Positions 47,091 through 56,102 are shown, counted from the first letter of the stretch. The stretch is DNA of 64,000 nucleotides from Streptomyces sp. Isolate_45 (GCF_024721315.2 NZ_JANFAK020000030.1:1-64000), one strand, 5' to 3'. A program made the numbers and translations. The notes: generated from the sequence alone by a model not told the origin.

Positions 47091-47122
47091 ACCCTGACTG
47101 GTACACGAGAGTACGTCAGGGT
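47091..47122 (-). promoter_or_regulatory. Nested palindrome upstream of lspA
   Basis: accctgac / gtcagggt (47091-47098, 47115-47122) encloses gtac / gtac (47101-47104, 47111-47114). On minus, TACTCT (47108-47113) within it looks like a -10 hexamer, so this may be an operator on the lspA-rluD promoter. Confidence 0.4.
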
Positions 47123-47248
47123 GTGCGCGGGCGCCCCGGCCCGGGCCTCCTCGCGCGCCGGCGGGCCGCCCGGGATCCGGCCGGGACCCCGCCGCGACGG
47201 CCCGGAACGTGAAGGAGGCCGACGACGCCCCGGGTCCGACGACAACCC

Positions 47249-48124
47249 CTAGTGCCGCCGCTCCTGCTTCTGCTTGCAGTCCACGCACAGCGTGGCCCGC
47301 GGGAAGGCCTGCATCCGCGCCTTGCCGATCGGCTGCCCGCAGTTCTCGCAGAGCCCGTAGGTGCCCGCCTCCAGGCGTTCCAGGGCCCGCTCGGTCTGCT
47401 CCAGCATCGAGCTGGCGTTCGCCGCGAGGGCGAGCTCGGACTCCCGGGTGATGTTCTTGGTGCCGGTGTCCGCCTGGTCGTCGCCCGCGCCGTCGCCCGA
47501 GTCCCGCATCAGGCCCGTGATCGCCACCTCGGAGGCCTCCAGCTCGGCCCGCAGCCGCAGCACCTCCGAGAGCAGCTCCGTACGGGCCTCCTCGACCTCC
47601 TCGGTCGTCCAGGGGTCCTCACCGGGGCGTACGGCGAGCTCCCCGGGCGCGAGGGGCGCGGTGGCGTGCGCCTTGGGGAGCCCGCTGGTGGCGGCAGTGG
47701 CCGTCTTCCTGGCCGTTCCCGCAGTCTTCTTGGCAACCACTTTCCGAGCTCCCGTCTTCTGCGCGGCCGGGGCCGCCCCCTCGGCCGCGGCCGCCTTGGC
47801 CGTGGCCTTGCTCGTGGTGCGCTTCGCCGCCGGGGACCCGACGGACCGGGCCGCCTGCGCCGTCCCGGCCGTCTTGGCCGTCCTGGCCGTGGTGGCCTTC
47901 GCCGTTCTGGCCGTGGTGGCCTTCGCCGTTCTGGTGGCCGACTCCGCCGGAGCCTCCCCGGCCGGGGCCGGACCGGTCCCGTCCGCGGTGGGCTCCACCG
48001 CCGGGGACTTCTTGGCCGGGGTCTTCTTCGCGGTCGCCCTCTTGGCCGGAGCAGCCCGCTTGGCGGCAGGCGTGGAGCCTGGCACAGCAGCCACCTCCTG
48101 CGTCGCCGTCTTCTTCGCCACCAT
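47249..48124 (-). CDS. TraR/DksA zinc-finger protein with histone-H1-like tail
   Basis: 291 aa. The last 120 residues are a DksA/TraR-type unit: coiled-coil helices ([40 protein letters not shown]) and a four-cysteine zinc finger, [11 protein letters not shown] and [11 protein letters not shown]. The first 160 residues are Ala/Lys/Thr/Pro-rich with [10 protein letters not shown] and a perfect 24-bp DNA duplication (47883-47930) encoding AKATTART twice, like the tail of histone H1 or HU-type proteins. RNA-polymerase binding through the secondary channel is known for DksA; DNA binding by the tail is inferred. Good AAGGGG ribosome binding site. Confidence 0.88.
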   Translation of the reverse strand: MVAKKTATQEVAAVPGSTPAAKRAAPAKRATAKKTPAKKSPAVEPTADGTGPAPAGEAPAESATRTAKATTARTAKATTARTAKTAGTAQAARSVGSPAAKRTTSKATAKAAAAEGAAPAAQKTGARKVVAKKTAGTARKTATAATSGLPKAHATAPLAPGELAVRPGEDPWTTEEVEEARTELLSEVLRLRAELEASEVAITGLMRDSGDGAGDDQADTGTKNITRESELALAANASSMLEQTERALERLEAGTYGLCENCGQPIGKARMQAFPRATLCVDCKQKQERRH

Positions 48125-48139
48125 GGCCGCGGCCCCTTT

Positions 48140-48152
48140 TCACATACTGTGA
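48140..48152. promoter_or_regulatory. TCACA-N3-TGTGA palindrome upstream of the TraR/DksA gene
   Basis: tcacatactgtga lies 16 nt upstream of the ATG, in an AT-rich patch that should hold the promoter; a TTCACA hexamer is 13 nt further upstream on minus. Possible operator; the regulator is unknown. Confidence 0.35.
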
Positions 48153-48388
48153 TCTTGTTTGTGAATCGTGCCGGAACGATAAATCGGCTCCGACCCCACG
48201 GCAACGGGGCACGCGTCCGTCGAGGTCAACCTGCATCCGTTGTGCCCAGCGTGACGCCCGGTAATCCGCCCCGCCCGCCCCGGCGGATCCCGCACCCGCC
48301 CGTCGGCCCATTCGGGTCATACCGGCACCGGCCCCCCGCCCCGCCGCCGACCGGCGTAAAGCGGTCGGCCGCGCGGCGCACCGGCCCG

Positions 48389-48394
48389 TACACT
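48389..48394 (+). promoter_or_regulatory. -10 element of the ileS leader
   Basis: TACACT about 7 nt before the predicted start of the T-box leader. No convincing -35 was seen. Confidence 0.5.
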
Positions 48395-48400
48395 GGGCCC

Positions 48401-48660
48401 AGCGAGAGGCATGGATGGGGACGAGTAGCGTCGGACGCAGCCAGGAGCGACCCGGGGACGGTGAGAGCCCGGGGGCGAGCGCGATGTGAAGGATCACCCC
48501 GGAGCCGCCGGAAGAAAGCCCCCAGGGCCCGTAGAACCGGCTTCGCACCCCAATGAGGGGGCCGCCGGCACGTCCGGGGGCCAAGGAGGGTGGTACCGCG
48601 GGAGCCGTCTGCGCTCTCGTCCCTCCGGACGGAAGTGACACCCCGCCGGAGGAAGAGTTC
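48401..48660 (+). ncRNA. T-box riboswitch controlling ileS translation
   Basis: The leader holds the isoleucine specifier ATC at 48493-48495 in the context gaaggatcaccccggag, and the T-box core gggtggtaccgcgg at 48588-48601 whose TGGT pairs with the uncharged tRNA NCCA end. ggaggg (48585-48590) can pair with ccctcc (48621-48626) as antisequestrator; alternatively cctccgg (48622-48628) pairs with ccggagg (48646-48652), the ileS Shine-Dalgarno. The two helices exclude each other, so this is a translational T-box as known in actinobacteria. Confidence 0.95.
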
Positions 48661-48666
48661 AGCCTC

Positions 48667-51600
48667 ATGACCACACCGCCGCAATACCGCCCGGTACCCG
48701 CCCAGGTCGACCTGCCTGCCCTAGAGCACGCGGTCCTCGACTTCTGGCGCGAGAGCAAGACCTTCGCCAAGACCCTGGAGCAGTCCGAGGGCCGCCCCGA
48801 GTGGGTCTTCTACGAGGGCCCGCCGACCGCGAACGGCATGCCCGGCGCGCACCACATCGAGGCCCGCGTCTTCAAGGACGTCTTCCCCCGGTTCCGCACC
48901 ATGCGCGGCTACCACGTCGCCCGCAAGGCCGGCTGGGACTGCCACGGCCTGCCCGTCGAGCTCGCCGTCGAGAAGGAACTCGGCTTCAACGGCAAGCAGG
49001 ACATCGAGGCGTACGGCATCGCCGAGTTCAACGACAAGTGCCGCGAGTCGGTGACCCGCCACACCGACGCGTTCGCCGAGCTGACGACCCGGATGGGCTA
49101 CTGGGTCGACCTGGACGACGCCTACCGGACCATGGACCCCGAGTACGTCGAGTCCGTGTGGTGGTCGCTGAAGGAGATCTTCAACAAGGGCCTCCTCACC
49201 CAGGACCACCGCGTCGCCCCCTGGTGCCCGCGCTGCGGCACCGGCCTCTCCGACCACGAGCTGGCCCAGGGCTACGAGACCGTCGTCGACCCCTCGGTGT
49301 ACGTCCGCTTCCCGCTGACCTCCGGCCCCCTCGCCGGCGAGGCCTCGCTGCTGGTGTGGACGACGACCCCCTGGACCCTGGTGTCCAACACGGCGGTCGC
49401 GACCCACCCCGAGGTCACGTACGTCGTCGCGACGGACGGCGTGCAGAAGCTCGTCGTCGCCGAGCCGCTGCTGGAGAAGTCCCTCGGCGAGGGCTGGGAG
49501 GCCACCGGCGAGTCCTTCACGGGCAAGGAGATGGAGCGCTGGACGTACGAGCGCCCGTTCTCCCTCATCGAGTTCCCCGAGCCCGCCCACTACGTCGTGA
49601 ACGCCGAGTACGTCACGACGGAGGACGGCACCGGTCTCGTCCACCAGTCCCCCGCCTTCGGCGCCGACGACCTCGCGGTCTGCCGCGCGTACGGCCTGCC
49701 GGTCGTGAACCCGGTCCGCCCCGACGGCACCTTCGAGGAGGAGGTCCCGCTCGTCGGCGGCGTCTTCTTCAAGAAGGCCGACGAGAAGCTGACCGCCGAC
49801 CTCGACGCGCGCGGCCTGCTCTTCAAGCACATCGCCTACGAGCACAGCTACCCGCACTGCTGGCGCTGCCACACCGCCCTGCTCTACTACGCGCAGCCGT
49901 CCTGGTACGTCCGCACCACCGCCGTCAAGGACGCGATGCTGCGGGAGAACGAGAAGACCAACTGGTTCCCGGACTCCGTCAAGCAGGGCCGCTTCGGCGA
50001 CTGGCTGAACAACAACATCGACTGGGCGCTGTCCCGCAACCGCTACTGGGGCACCCCGCTGCCGATCTGGCGCTGCGAGGACGACCACCTCACCTGCGTC
50101 GGCTCCCGCGCCGAGCTGAGCGAGCTGTCCGGCACGGACCAGTCGCGGTTGGACCCGCACCGCCCGTACATCGACGCCGTCACCTTCCCCTGCACCGCCG
50201 AGGGCTGCTCGCTCGAAGCGGTCCGCGTGCCGGAGGTCATCGACGCCTGGTACGACTCGGGTTCGATGCCGTTCGCGCAGTGGGGCTACCCGTACAAGAA
50301 CAAGGAGATCTTCGAGAAGCGCTACCCGGCGCAGTTCATCTCGGAGGCCATCGACCAGACTCGCGGCTGGTTCTACACGATGATGGCGGTCGGCACCCTC
50401 GTCTTCGACAAGTCCTCCTACGAGAACGTGGTCTGCCTCGGCCACATCCTCGCCGAGGACGGCCGCAAGATGTCCAAGCACCTGGGCAACATCCTCCAGC
50501 CGATCCCGCTGATGGACCAGCACGGCGCCGACGCCGTCCGCTGGTTCATGGCCGCCGGCGGCTCGCCGTGGGCGGCGCGGCGCGTGGGCCACGGCACGAT
50601 CCAGGAGGTCGTCCGCAAGACGCTCCTCACGTACTGGAACACGGTCGCCTTCCAGGCCCTGTACGCCCGCACCTCCAACTGGGCGCCCTCCGCCGCGGAT
50701 CCGGCCCCGGCCGACCGCACGGTCCTGGACCGCTGGCTGCTGTCGGAGCTGCACACCCTGACCGCCGAGGTCACGGACGCGTTGGAGGCGTACGACACCC
50801 AGCGCGCCGGCAAGCTGCTCTCCGCGTTCGTCGACGACCTGTCGAACTGGTACGTCCGCCGCTCGCGCCGCCGCTTCTGGCAGGGCGACGCGGCCGCGCT
50901 GCGCACCCTGCACGACGTGGTGGAGACGGTCACCCGGCTGATGGCCCCGCTGACCCCGTTCATCACCGAGCGGGTCTGGCAGGACATGATCGTCCCGGTC
51001 ACCCCCGAGGCCCCGGAGTCGGTGCACCTGTCGAGCTGGCCGGTCGCGGACACCGCGGCGATCGACCGGGGCCTGTCCCAGCAGATGCTGCTGGTACGCC
51101 GCCTCGTGGAGCTGGGCCGGGCGACCCGTGCGGAGTCGGGCGTCAAGACCCGTCAGCCGCTCTCGCGCGCGCTGGTCGGTGCGGTGGGCTTCGACGCCCT
51201 GTCGCCGGAGCTCCAGGCCCAGATCACGGAGGAGCTGAACGTCTCCTCCCTGGCCTCGCTCTCGGAGGTCGGCGGGTCCCTGGTGGACACGACGGCGAAG
51301 GCCAACTTCCGCGCCCTGGGCAAGCGCTTCGGCAAGGGCGTGCAGGACGTCGCGAAGGCCGTCGCCGCGGCCGACGCGGCGGCGCTGTCGCTGGCGCTGC
51401 GCGGCGGCTCCGCGGAGATCGAGGTGAACGGCGAGACCGTGGCCCTCACCCCGGAGGAGGTCATCATCACCGAGACCCCGCGCGAGGGTTGGTCGGTGGC
51501 CTCGGACTCCGGAGCCACGGTGGCCCTGGACCTGGAGATCACCCCGGAACTGCGGCTCGCGGGCCTGGCCCGTGACGCGATCCGGCTGATCCAGGAGGCC

Positions 51601-51813
51601 CGCAAGAACTCCGGGCTGGACGTCGCGGACCGGATCGCCCTGCGGTGGACCTCCCCCGACGCGGAGGTCGTCACGGCCCTGACGGACCACGCGGCACTCA
51701 TCGCCGACGAGGTCCTGGCCACCGACTTCGCCCGGGGCGAGGCCGACGCCACGTACGGCGACCCGTTCACGGACGAGTCCCTGTCCCTGACGTTCCGCCT
51801 CCGCAAGGCATAA
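48667..51813 (+). CDS. ileS: Isoleucyl-tRNA synthetase
   Basis: 1048 aa class I synthetase of the long (type 2, eukaryote-like) form usual in actinobacteria. The HIGH motif reads GAHH in NGMPGAHHIEARVFKD and KMSKS reads KMSKH in DGRKMSKHLGN; the editing domain (WTTTPWTLVSNTAVATHP), anticodon-binding region and an extended C-terminus follow. Start ATG 48667 has GGAGGAAGAG at 10-19 nt, the sequence sequestered by the T-box. Charged-tRNA supply therefore feeds back on its translation. Type 2 enzymes are generally less sensitive to mupirocin; resistance here is an inference. Confidence 0.97.
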   Translation: MTTPPQYRPVPAQVDLPALEHAVLDFWRESKTFAKTLEQSEGRPEWVFYEGPPTANGMPGAHHIEARVFKDVFPRFRTMRGYHVARKAGWDCHGLPVELAVEKELGFNGKQDIEAYGIAEFNDKCRESVTRHTDAFAELTTRMGYWVDLDDAYRTMDPEYVESVWWSLKEIFNKGLLTQDHRVAPWCPRCGTGLSDHELAQGYETVVDPSVYVRFPLTSGPLAGEASLLVWTTTPWTLVSNTAVATHPEVTYVVATDGVQKLVVAEPLLEKSLGEGWEATGESFTGKEMERWTYERPFSLIEFPEPAHYVVNAEYVTTEDGTGLVHQSPAFGADDLAVCRAYGLPVVNPVRPDGTFEEEVPLVGGVFFKKADEKLTADLDARGLLFKHIAYEHSYPHCWRCHTALLYYAQPSWYVRTTAVKDAMLRENEKTNWFPDSVKQGRFGDWLNNNIDWALSRNRYWGTPLPIWRCEDDHLTCVGSRAELSELSGTDQSRLDPHRPYIDAVTFPCTAEGCSLEAVRVPEVIDAWYDSGSMPFAQWGYPYKNKEIFEKRYPAQFISEAIDQTRGWFYTMMAVGTLVFDKSSYENVVCLGHILAEDGRKMSKHLGNILQPIPLMDQHGADAVRWFMAAGGSPWAARRVGHGTIQEVVRKTLLTYWNTVAFQALYARTSNWAPSAADPAPADRTVLDRWLLSELHTLTAEVTDALEAYDTQRAGKLLSAFVDDLSNWYVRRSRRRFWQGDAAALRTLHDVVETVTRLMAPLTPFITERVWQDMIVPVTPEAPESVHLSSWPVADTAAIDRGLSQQMLLVRRLVELGRATRAESGVKTRQPLSRALVGAVGFDALSPELQAQITEELNVSSLASLSEVGGSLVDTTAKANFRALGKRFGKGVQDVAKAVAAADAAALSLALRGGSAEIEVNGETVALTPEEVIITETPREGWSVASDSGATVALDLEITPELRLAGLARDAIRLIQEARKNSGLDVADRIALRWTSPDAEVVTALTDHAALIADEVLATDFARGEADATYGDPFTDESLSLTFRLRKA

Positions 51814-51828
51814 CCCCTCCGAGCGCGA

Positions 51829-51866
51829 ACGGCCCGCATCTCCCCCGACGGGGGGGTGCGGGCCGT
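51829..51866 (+). terminator. Hairpin after ileS
   Basis: acggcccgca (51829-51838) pairs with tgcgggccgt (51857-51866), with inner ccccc/ggggg pairing. It lies 15 nt after the stop. Confidence 0.85.
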
Positions 51867-51920
51867 CGTCGTTCCCCACACCACCCCGCCGCACCCGATC
51901 CGGCCCCACCGTCCCCGACC

Positions 51921-51983
51921 CAGCCCCGCCGGCGTTTGAGGCGCGGGGGCCCGGGGGCGGCGCCCCCGGCAACGGCGCCGCAC
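51921..51983. repeat. Dispersed intergenic repeat, copy C
   Basis: cagccccgccggcgtttgag, gcgcgggggcccgggggcgg, cgcccccggcaacggcgccg and cac in succession; differs from copy B2 by one missing base and one substitution over 63 nt. Confidence 0.9.
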
Positions 51984-52109
51984 GCGCACGGGGTCCGGGC
52001 ACGGCCCGGGGAACGGAGGAAGGGCGGGTCGGGGAGACGCCCCGCGCAGCGGCACCCACCACCACCCCCGGTACGGGAACGGCACCCCCACCCACCCCCG
52101 GGTACGGAA

Positions 52110-52155
52110 ACGGGCCGGGCCCGGCACCCCCGCAGGGGAACCGGGCCCGGCCCGT
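52110..52155 (-). terminator. 15-bp hairpin after divIVA
   Basis: acgggccgggcccgg (52110-52124) pairs exactly with 52141-52155; inner cccc/gggg in the loop. It is 38 nt past the divIVA stop on minus. Confidence 0.88.
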
Positions 52156-52192
52156 AAGACTGCCGACCCGACGGATCGGGCGGCGACGACGC

Positions 52193-53425
52193 CTAGTTGT
52201 CGTCCTCGTCGATCAGAAAGCCGCGCATCGGCGACGGCGCCTGCATCGGCTGCGGCGCGGCCGGCCGAACCGGAGCCATCGGCTGGGTCATGGCCGGGGA
52301 CATCTGCTGCTGGCCACCGTAGGACGGTCCGCCACCCATCGGGGAGGGGCCGCCCATCGGGGACGGGCCACCCATGGACGGGTTCCCCATCGAGTGACCC
52401 ATCGCACCGGCCGGAGCCATGGACGGGGACTGCGACGGCGGCAGCGCGGGACCGGCGGGGTTGCGCGGCGGAGCCAGGGAGTCGTCGGCCTGGGTCTCCA
52501 GCTGGCGCAGCTGCGACTCCAGGTAGGACTTCAGACGCGTGCGGTACTCGCGCTCGAAGCCCCGCAGGTCCTCGACCTTGCGTTCCAGCGTGGCGCGGGC
52601 GGACTCCAGGGAGCCCATCGCGACGCGGTGCTTCTCCTGCGCGTCCCGCTCCAGCGCGTCGGCCTTGGCGCGGGCGTCCCGCTCCAGGCCCTCGGCGCGC
52701 GAACGGGCCTCGCCGACGATCTTGTTGGCCTCGGAGCGGGCCTCCGCGATCGCCTGGTCGGCGGTCTGCTGCGCGAGCGACAGGACGCGGGCGGCGCTGT
52801 CGCCACCGGGGCCCTGCTGCGGGAGCTGCGGCTGCTGCTGGTGCATCGGCTGGCCCATGGGCTGCATCTGCTGCCCCATCGGCTGCATCTGCTGGCCCAT
52901 CGGCTGGCCGAGCTGGTTCTGGCCACCCATGGACTGCTGCTGCTGCATCTGCTGGTGCATGGGCTGCTGCATCTGCTGCTGCTGCGGTGCCATGGGGTGC
53001 TGGCCACCCATGGACTGCTGCTGCATGGGGCCGCCCATCGGGCCCGGACCCTGCGGTCCTTGTCCACCGGGGCCCGGAGGCAGCTGGGGCTGGCCGCCCG
53101 GCAGCTGCGGCGGGCCCATCTGCGGCTGCTGCTGCTGCTGCGGCGGGCCGGATATGGCCGCGGGCACGGGGGCACCGGGGCCGCGCTGGTCCTGGGGCTC
53201 CGGCTTGCGCATCCCCTGCTGCTGCTGCTGGTTCTGCTGGTTCTGCGCGGCGGCGCGCGTGGCGGCGGCCAGCTTGGCGCGCAGGTCCTCGTTCTCGCGC
53301 AGCAGGCGCGTCAGCTCGGACTCGACCTCGTCGAGGAAGGCATCGACCTCGTCCTCGTCATAGCCTTCTCGCAGGCGGACGGTCGTGAACTGCTTGTTCC
53401 GCACGTCCTCGGGAGTCAGCGGCAT
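52193..53425 (-). CDS. divIVA: Polar growth protein DivIVA
   Basis: 410 aa. The membrane-curvature-binding N-terminus [20 protein letters not shown] with the first coiled coil ([20 protein letters not shown]) is intact. Residues 65-205 are an insert of Gln, Pro, Met and Gly ([18 protein letters not shown]), then a second long coiled coil (about 210-310, [20 protein letters not shown]) and a Pro/Met/Gly tail ending GFLIDEDDN. In Streptomyces it marks hyphal tips and recruits wall synthesis. Ribosome binding site GAGGTGAAG; located in the division cluster upstream of nothing else on minus. Confidence 0.96.
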   Translation of the reverse strand: MPLTPEDVRNKQFTTVRLREGYDEDEVDAFLDEVESELTRLLRENEDLRAKLAAATRAAAQNQQNQQQQQGMRKPEPQDQRGPGAPVPAAISGPPQQQQQPQMGPPQLPGGQPQLPPGPGGQGPQGPGPMGGPMQQQSMGGQHPMAPQQQQMQQPMHQQMQQQQSMGGQNQLGQPMGQQMQPMGQQMQPMGQPMHQQQPQLPQQGPGGDSAARVLSLAQQTADQAIAEARSEANKIVGEARSRAEGLERDARAKADALERDAQEKHRVAMGSLESARATLERKVEDLRGFEREYRTRLKSYLESQLRQLETQADDSLAPPRNPAGPALPPSQSPSMAPAGAMGHSMGNPSMGGPSPMGGPSPMGGGPSYGGQQQMSPAMTQPMAPVRPAAPQPMQAPSPMRGFLIDEDDN

Positions 53426-53501
53426 GTCTTCTTCACCTCTACGTAGTCGTCGGCAGTCGGCAAGACCTGGAGCATCCCCGCGCGTGTGGGGAGCACATCG
53501 T

Positions 53502-53798
53502 TCACACGCTTCTCGCAGCGGTGCTCACGAAACTGATGAGGATGTAAACGATGATCATCAGAACGAAGAAGGACAGGTCGAGTGCCACGCCCCCGAGACG
53601 CAACGGCGGGATGAAACGCCGAAGAAGCTTGAGCGGTGGATCGGTGACAGTGTAGGTGGCCTCCAGGACGACCACCATCGCCTTGCCGGGTGTCCATGAA
53701 CGTGCGAACTGGAACACGTAGTCCATGACCAGTCGGAAGATCAGCACGATGAGGAAGCACATCAGCGCGATGTAGACCACTTGCAGTGCGACGCCCAT
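53502..53798 (-). CDS. yggT: YggT family membrane protein
   Basis: 98 aa with two hydrophobic regions ([37 protein letters not shown]) flanking the family motif [20 protein letters not shown]. YggT proteins accompany sepF and divIVA in Gram-positive bacteria and are thought to support cell-envelope or division functions; molecular role unknown. It lies between sepF (60 bp) and divIVA (76 bp) on the same strand. Confidence 0.93.
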   Translation of the reverse strand: MGVALQVVYIALMCFLIVLIFRLVMDYVFQFARSWTPGKAMVVVLEATYTVTDPPLKLLRRFIPPLRLGGVALDLSFFVLMIIVYILISFVSTAARSV

Positions 53799-53858
53799 CC
53801 CGCGCTTCCCTCTCCCCTGCTTCCGCTCTGTTCCCGGTCCCGTATCTGACGGATCGGT

Positions 53859-54476
53859 CTAGCTTTGGTTGAAGAACCCGCCCTCCGCAATGCGGGCCTT
53901 GTCCTCCGCCGTGACATCGACGTTAGCAGGCGACAGCAGGAACACCTTCTGTGTCACGCGTTCAATGCTGCCGTGCAGACCGAACACGAGGCCGGCGGCG
54001 AAGTCGACCAGACGCTTCGCGTCCGTGTCGTCCATCTCCGTGAGATTCATGATCACCGGAGTGCCCTCACGGAAGTGTTCCCCGATGGTACGGGCCTCGT
54101 TGTAGGTCCGGGGGTGCAGCGTCGTGATGCGGTACGGCTCCCGCTCGGAGACGACCTTGGGCATGATCACGGGGGCGTTCTTCTCCAGGTTGGTGCGGTC
54201 AGGTGTGATGGATGCCACGGGGGCAATTCGTGCCGGACGTCCGCTTTCTACCGGCATCGGGAGGGGTTCCCTCTGTGCCGGAGGCTGTACGGCTCGTACC
54301 GGTTCGTCCCTTACGGGCGGTTGGTGCACGGGCTGCTGCCGGTGGTCGCGGTCTCGCGGACGTTCCGGTTCCGGCTCGGGCTCGAACTCGTCATCGGGGT
54401 CGTACCCAGGGTTGTCGTACCGGTCGTCCTCCACGAGGCCGAGGTAGACCGCCATCTTGCGCATCGCGCCGGCCAT
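53859..54476 (-). CDS. sepF: Cell division protein SepF
   Basis: 205 aa from ATG 54476 (GGAGG 9 nt upstream). The N-terminal membrane-binding helix [18 protein letters not shown] is followed by an acidic/Pro-rich linker (40-110) and the SepF fold, [40 protein letters not shown] and [15 protein letters not shown]. SepF tethers FtsZ to the membrane and is its main actinobacterial anchor, as FtsA is absent. Upstream are three GACAC motifs. Confidence 0.95.
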   Translation of the reverse strand: MAGAMRKMAVYLGLVEDDRYDNPGYDPDDEFEPEPEPERPRDRDHRQQPVHQPPVRDEPVRAVQPPAQREPLPMPVESGRPARIAPVASITPDRTNLEKNAPVIMPKVVSEREPYRITTLHPRTYNEARTIGEHFREGTPVIMNLTEMDDTDAKRLVDFAAGLVFGLHGSIERVTQKVFLLSPANVDVTAEDKARIAEGGFFNQS

Positions 54477-54517
54477 TCTCCGAGTCCTCCGCTCTGTGGT
54501 GGATCGCCCTGTCGCAG

Positions 54518-54552
54518 GTGTCGCTGTGTCAGTCAGCAAGGTCGCTGTGTCA
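54518..54552 (-). promoter_or_regulatory. GACAC repeats upstream of sepF (WhiA/WhiB-like)
   Basis: gtgtc (GACAC on minus) occurs at 54518-54522, 54526-54530 and 54547-54551; the 12-mer gtcgctgtgtca is exactly duplicated at 54520-54531 and 54541-54552, a 21-bp spacing. GACAC is the core recognised by the sporulation regulators WhiA/WhiB. Confidence 0.5.
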
Positions 54553-54646
54553 CCAAAGTCACCAACTGCCCGCGATCCACTTGGTCTGTCCGCTCATCTG
54601 CGGAAATGACCATATTTTCTGCTGTGGTCCGACTTTCTTCGCGACG

Positions 54647-55366
54647 TTACCCGAGCCGGGGTCTCGCGCCGAGCACCGCAGTGCCGACGCGTACATGTGT
54701 CGCACCCGCCCTCACCGCCTGTTCCAGGTCCGCACTCATTCCGGCCGACACCATCGTGGCAGTCGGATGGTCCGCGCGCAGGCTGGATGACAATTCCACC
54801 AGCCGCTCGAAGGCCGCCTGTTCGCGTCCCGCGTACTCGCCGGACAGGGGGGCCACGGTCATGAGACCGTCGATCCGCAGTCCGGGCGCCCGCGCCACGA
54901 GGTCGGCCAACTCCGGCAGGAGGTCGGGGGCCGCGCCGCCCCGGGTGCCCCGTTCGCCCGACTCGGCGTCGAGGGCGATCTGTACGAGGACGCCGAGTTC
55001 GCGACCGGCGCCCTCGGCGGCCGCCGACAGCGCCGTGACGAGCTTCGGCCGGTCGACCGACTGCACCACATGCGCGTATCCCGCCACGGAACGGACTTTG
55101 TTCGTCTGCAACTGGCCGACGAAGTGCCAGTCGAGCGGCAGATCCGCGCAGGCCGCGGCCTTGGGGGCGGCGTCCTGGTCGCGGTTTTCCGCAACATGAC
55201 GGACGCCCAGGTCCGCCAGCAGTCGTACGTCGCTCGCGGGGTGGGTCTTGGTGACCACGATGAGGGTCACCTCCTGCCGCGAACGACCCGCGGCGACGCA
55301 GGCGGACGCGATGCGCTCCTCCACCCGCGCGAGGTTCTCCGCGAGTTCCGACTTACGGTCTGTCAT
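54647..55366 (-). CDS. yggS: YggS family PLP homeostasis protein
   Basis: 239 aa from ATG 55366. The PLP lysine is in TLIVVTKTHPASDVRLL; HFVGQLQTNKVR, RIDGLMTVAPL, MVSAGMSADLEQAV and HVRVGTAVLGAR are the family landmarks. PLP-binding protein that controls free PLP levels, without known catalysis. The start overlaps the pgeF stop by 14 nt. It lies downstream of ftsZ and pgeF; 170 bp separate it from sepF. Confidence 0.95.
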   Translation of the reverse strand: MTDRKSELAENLARVEERIASACVAAGRSRQEVTLIVVTKTHPASDVRLLADLGVRHVAENRDQDAAPKAAACADLPLDWHFVGQLQTNKVRSVAGYAHVVQSVDRPKLVTALSAAAEGAGRELGVLVQIALDAESGERGTRGGAAPDLLPELADLVARAPGLRIDGLMTVAPLSGEYAGREQAAFERLVELSSSLRADHPTATMVSAGMSADLEQAVRAGATHVRVGTAVLGARPRLG

Positions 55367-56102
55367 CAATCCGTTCCAACCACACATATCCGGCGAGCCG
55401 CCCGGTCACCCGGTCACGGCGGTACGAGAAGTGGTCCCGCGACTCCAGTGTGCAGACCGGGGAACGGTGGACGGAAGCCACCCCCGCTTCCGCCAGTTGC
55501 GCGTGCACTCCGGCGACCACGTCCACGGCCGGCGTCCCCCAGCTGGTCTCGGCCCACGCGGCCGGCGCCACCTCGGCGACGGCCTCCCGCATCTCGGCCG
55601 GTACTTCGTAGCAGCGCCCGCAGACCGCCGGTCCCGTACGGGCGACCATGCGCCCGGGGTCGGCGCCGAGGGCCACCATCGCCTCGACCGCCGCGGGGAC
55701 CACCCCCGCGACCAGCCCCGGCCGCCCGGCGTGGGCGGCGCCCACGATCCCGGCGACGGGGTCGGCGAGCAGGACGGGCGTGCAGTCGGCGGTGAGCACG
55801 GCCAGGGCCAGGCCCCGGCGGGTCGTCACCACCGCGTCGACGGCGGGGACCGGTTGCCCGGCGCCCCACGGTCCGTCGACCACGGCCACGTCCCGCCCGT
55901 GCACCTGGTTCATCCAGACCACCAGGTCCGGATCGATGCCGAGCTCGCGTGCCGTGCCGTCCCGGTTCGCACGAACGGCGGCCGGGTCGTCTCCGACCGC
56001 GCCGCCGAGATTGAGCTCCTCGTACGGAACGGCGCTCACTCCGCCCCACCGGTCGGTGAAGGCGAAGTGGGCGCCGCTCTCGCTGTGCTGCCCCAGGGTC
56101 AC
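55353..56102 (-). CDS. pgeF: Peptidoglycan editing factor / purine nucleoside phosphorylase-like laccase-domain protein
   Basis: 249 aa of the YfiH (DUF152, laccase-domain) family. The metal/active-site histidines and cysteine are seen in [25 protein letters not shown] and [15 protein letters not shown]. coli YfiH removes misincorporated L-Ser peptidoglycan precursors, and relatives act on purine nucleosides. GTG 56102 overlaps the ftsZ stop by 4 nt, so it is made in proportion to FtsZ. Confidence 0.93.
   Translation of the reverse strand: MTLGQHSESGAHFAFTDRWGGVSAVPYEELNLGGAVGDDPAAVRANRDGTARELGIDPDLVVWMNQVHGRDVAVVDGPWGAGQPVPAVDAVVTTRRGLALAVLTADCTPVLLADPVAGIVGAAHAGRPGLVAGVVPAAVEAMVALGADPGRMVARTGPAVCGRCYEVPAEMREAVAEVAPAAWAETSWGTPAVDVVAGVHAQLAEAGVASVHRSPVCTLESRDHFSYRRDRVTGRLAGYVWLERIDDRP

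Larger units (their letters stand above)
51814..52192. other. 379-bp intergenic region between ileS and divIVA
   Basis: Convergent gene ends. It contains the ileS hairpin, repeat copy C, a short C-rich direct repeat around accccccggtacggaaacgg-like sequence (52065 and 52095), and the divIVA hairpin. No protein-like frame is visible. Confidence 0.8.

Noticed and set aside
47883..47930. 24-bp tandem repeat as a separate repeat element
   Set aside because: It lies in frame inside the TraR/DksA gene and is explained by its H1-like tail.
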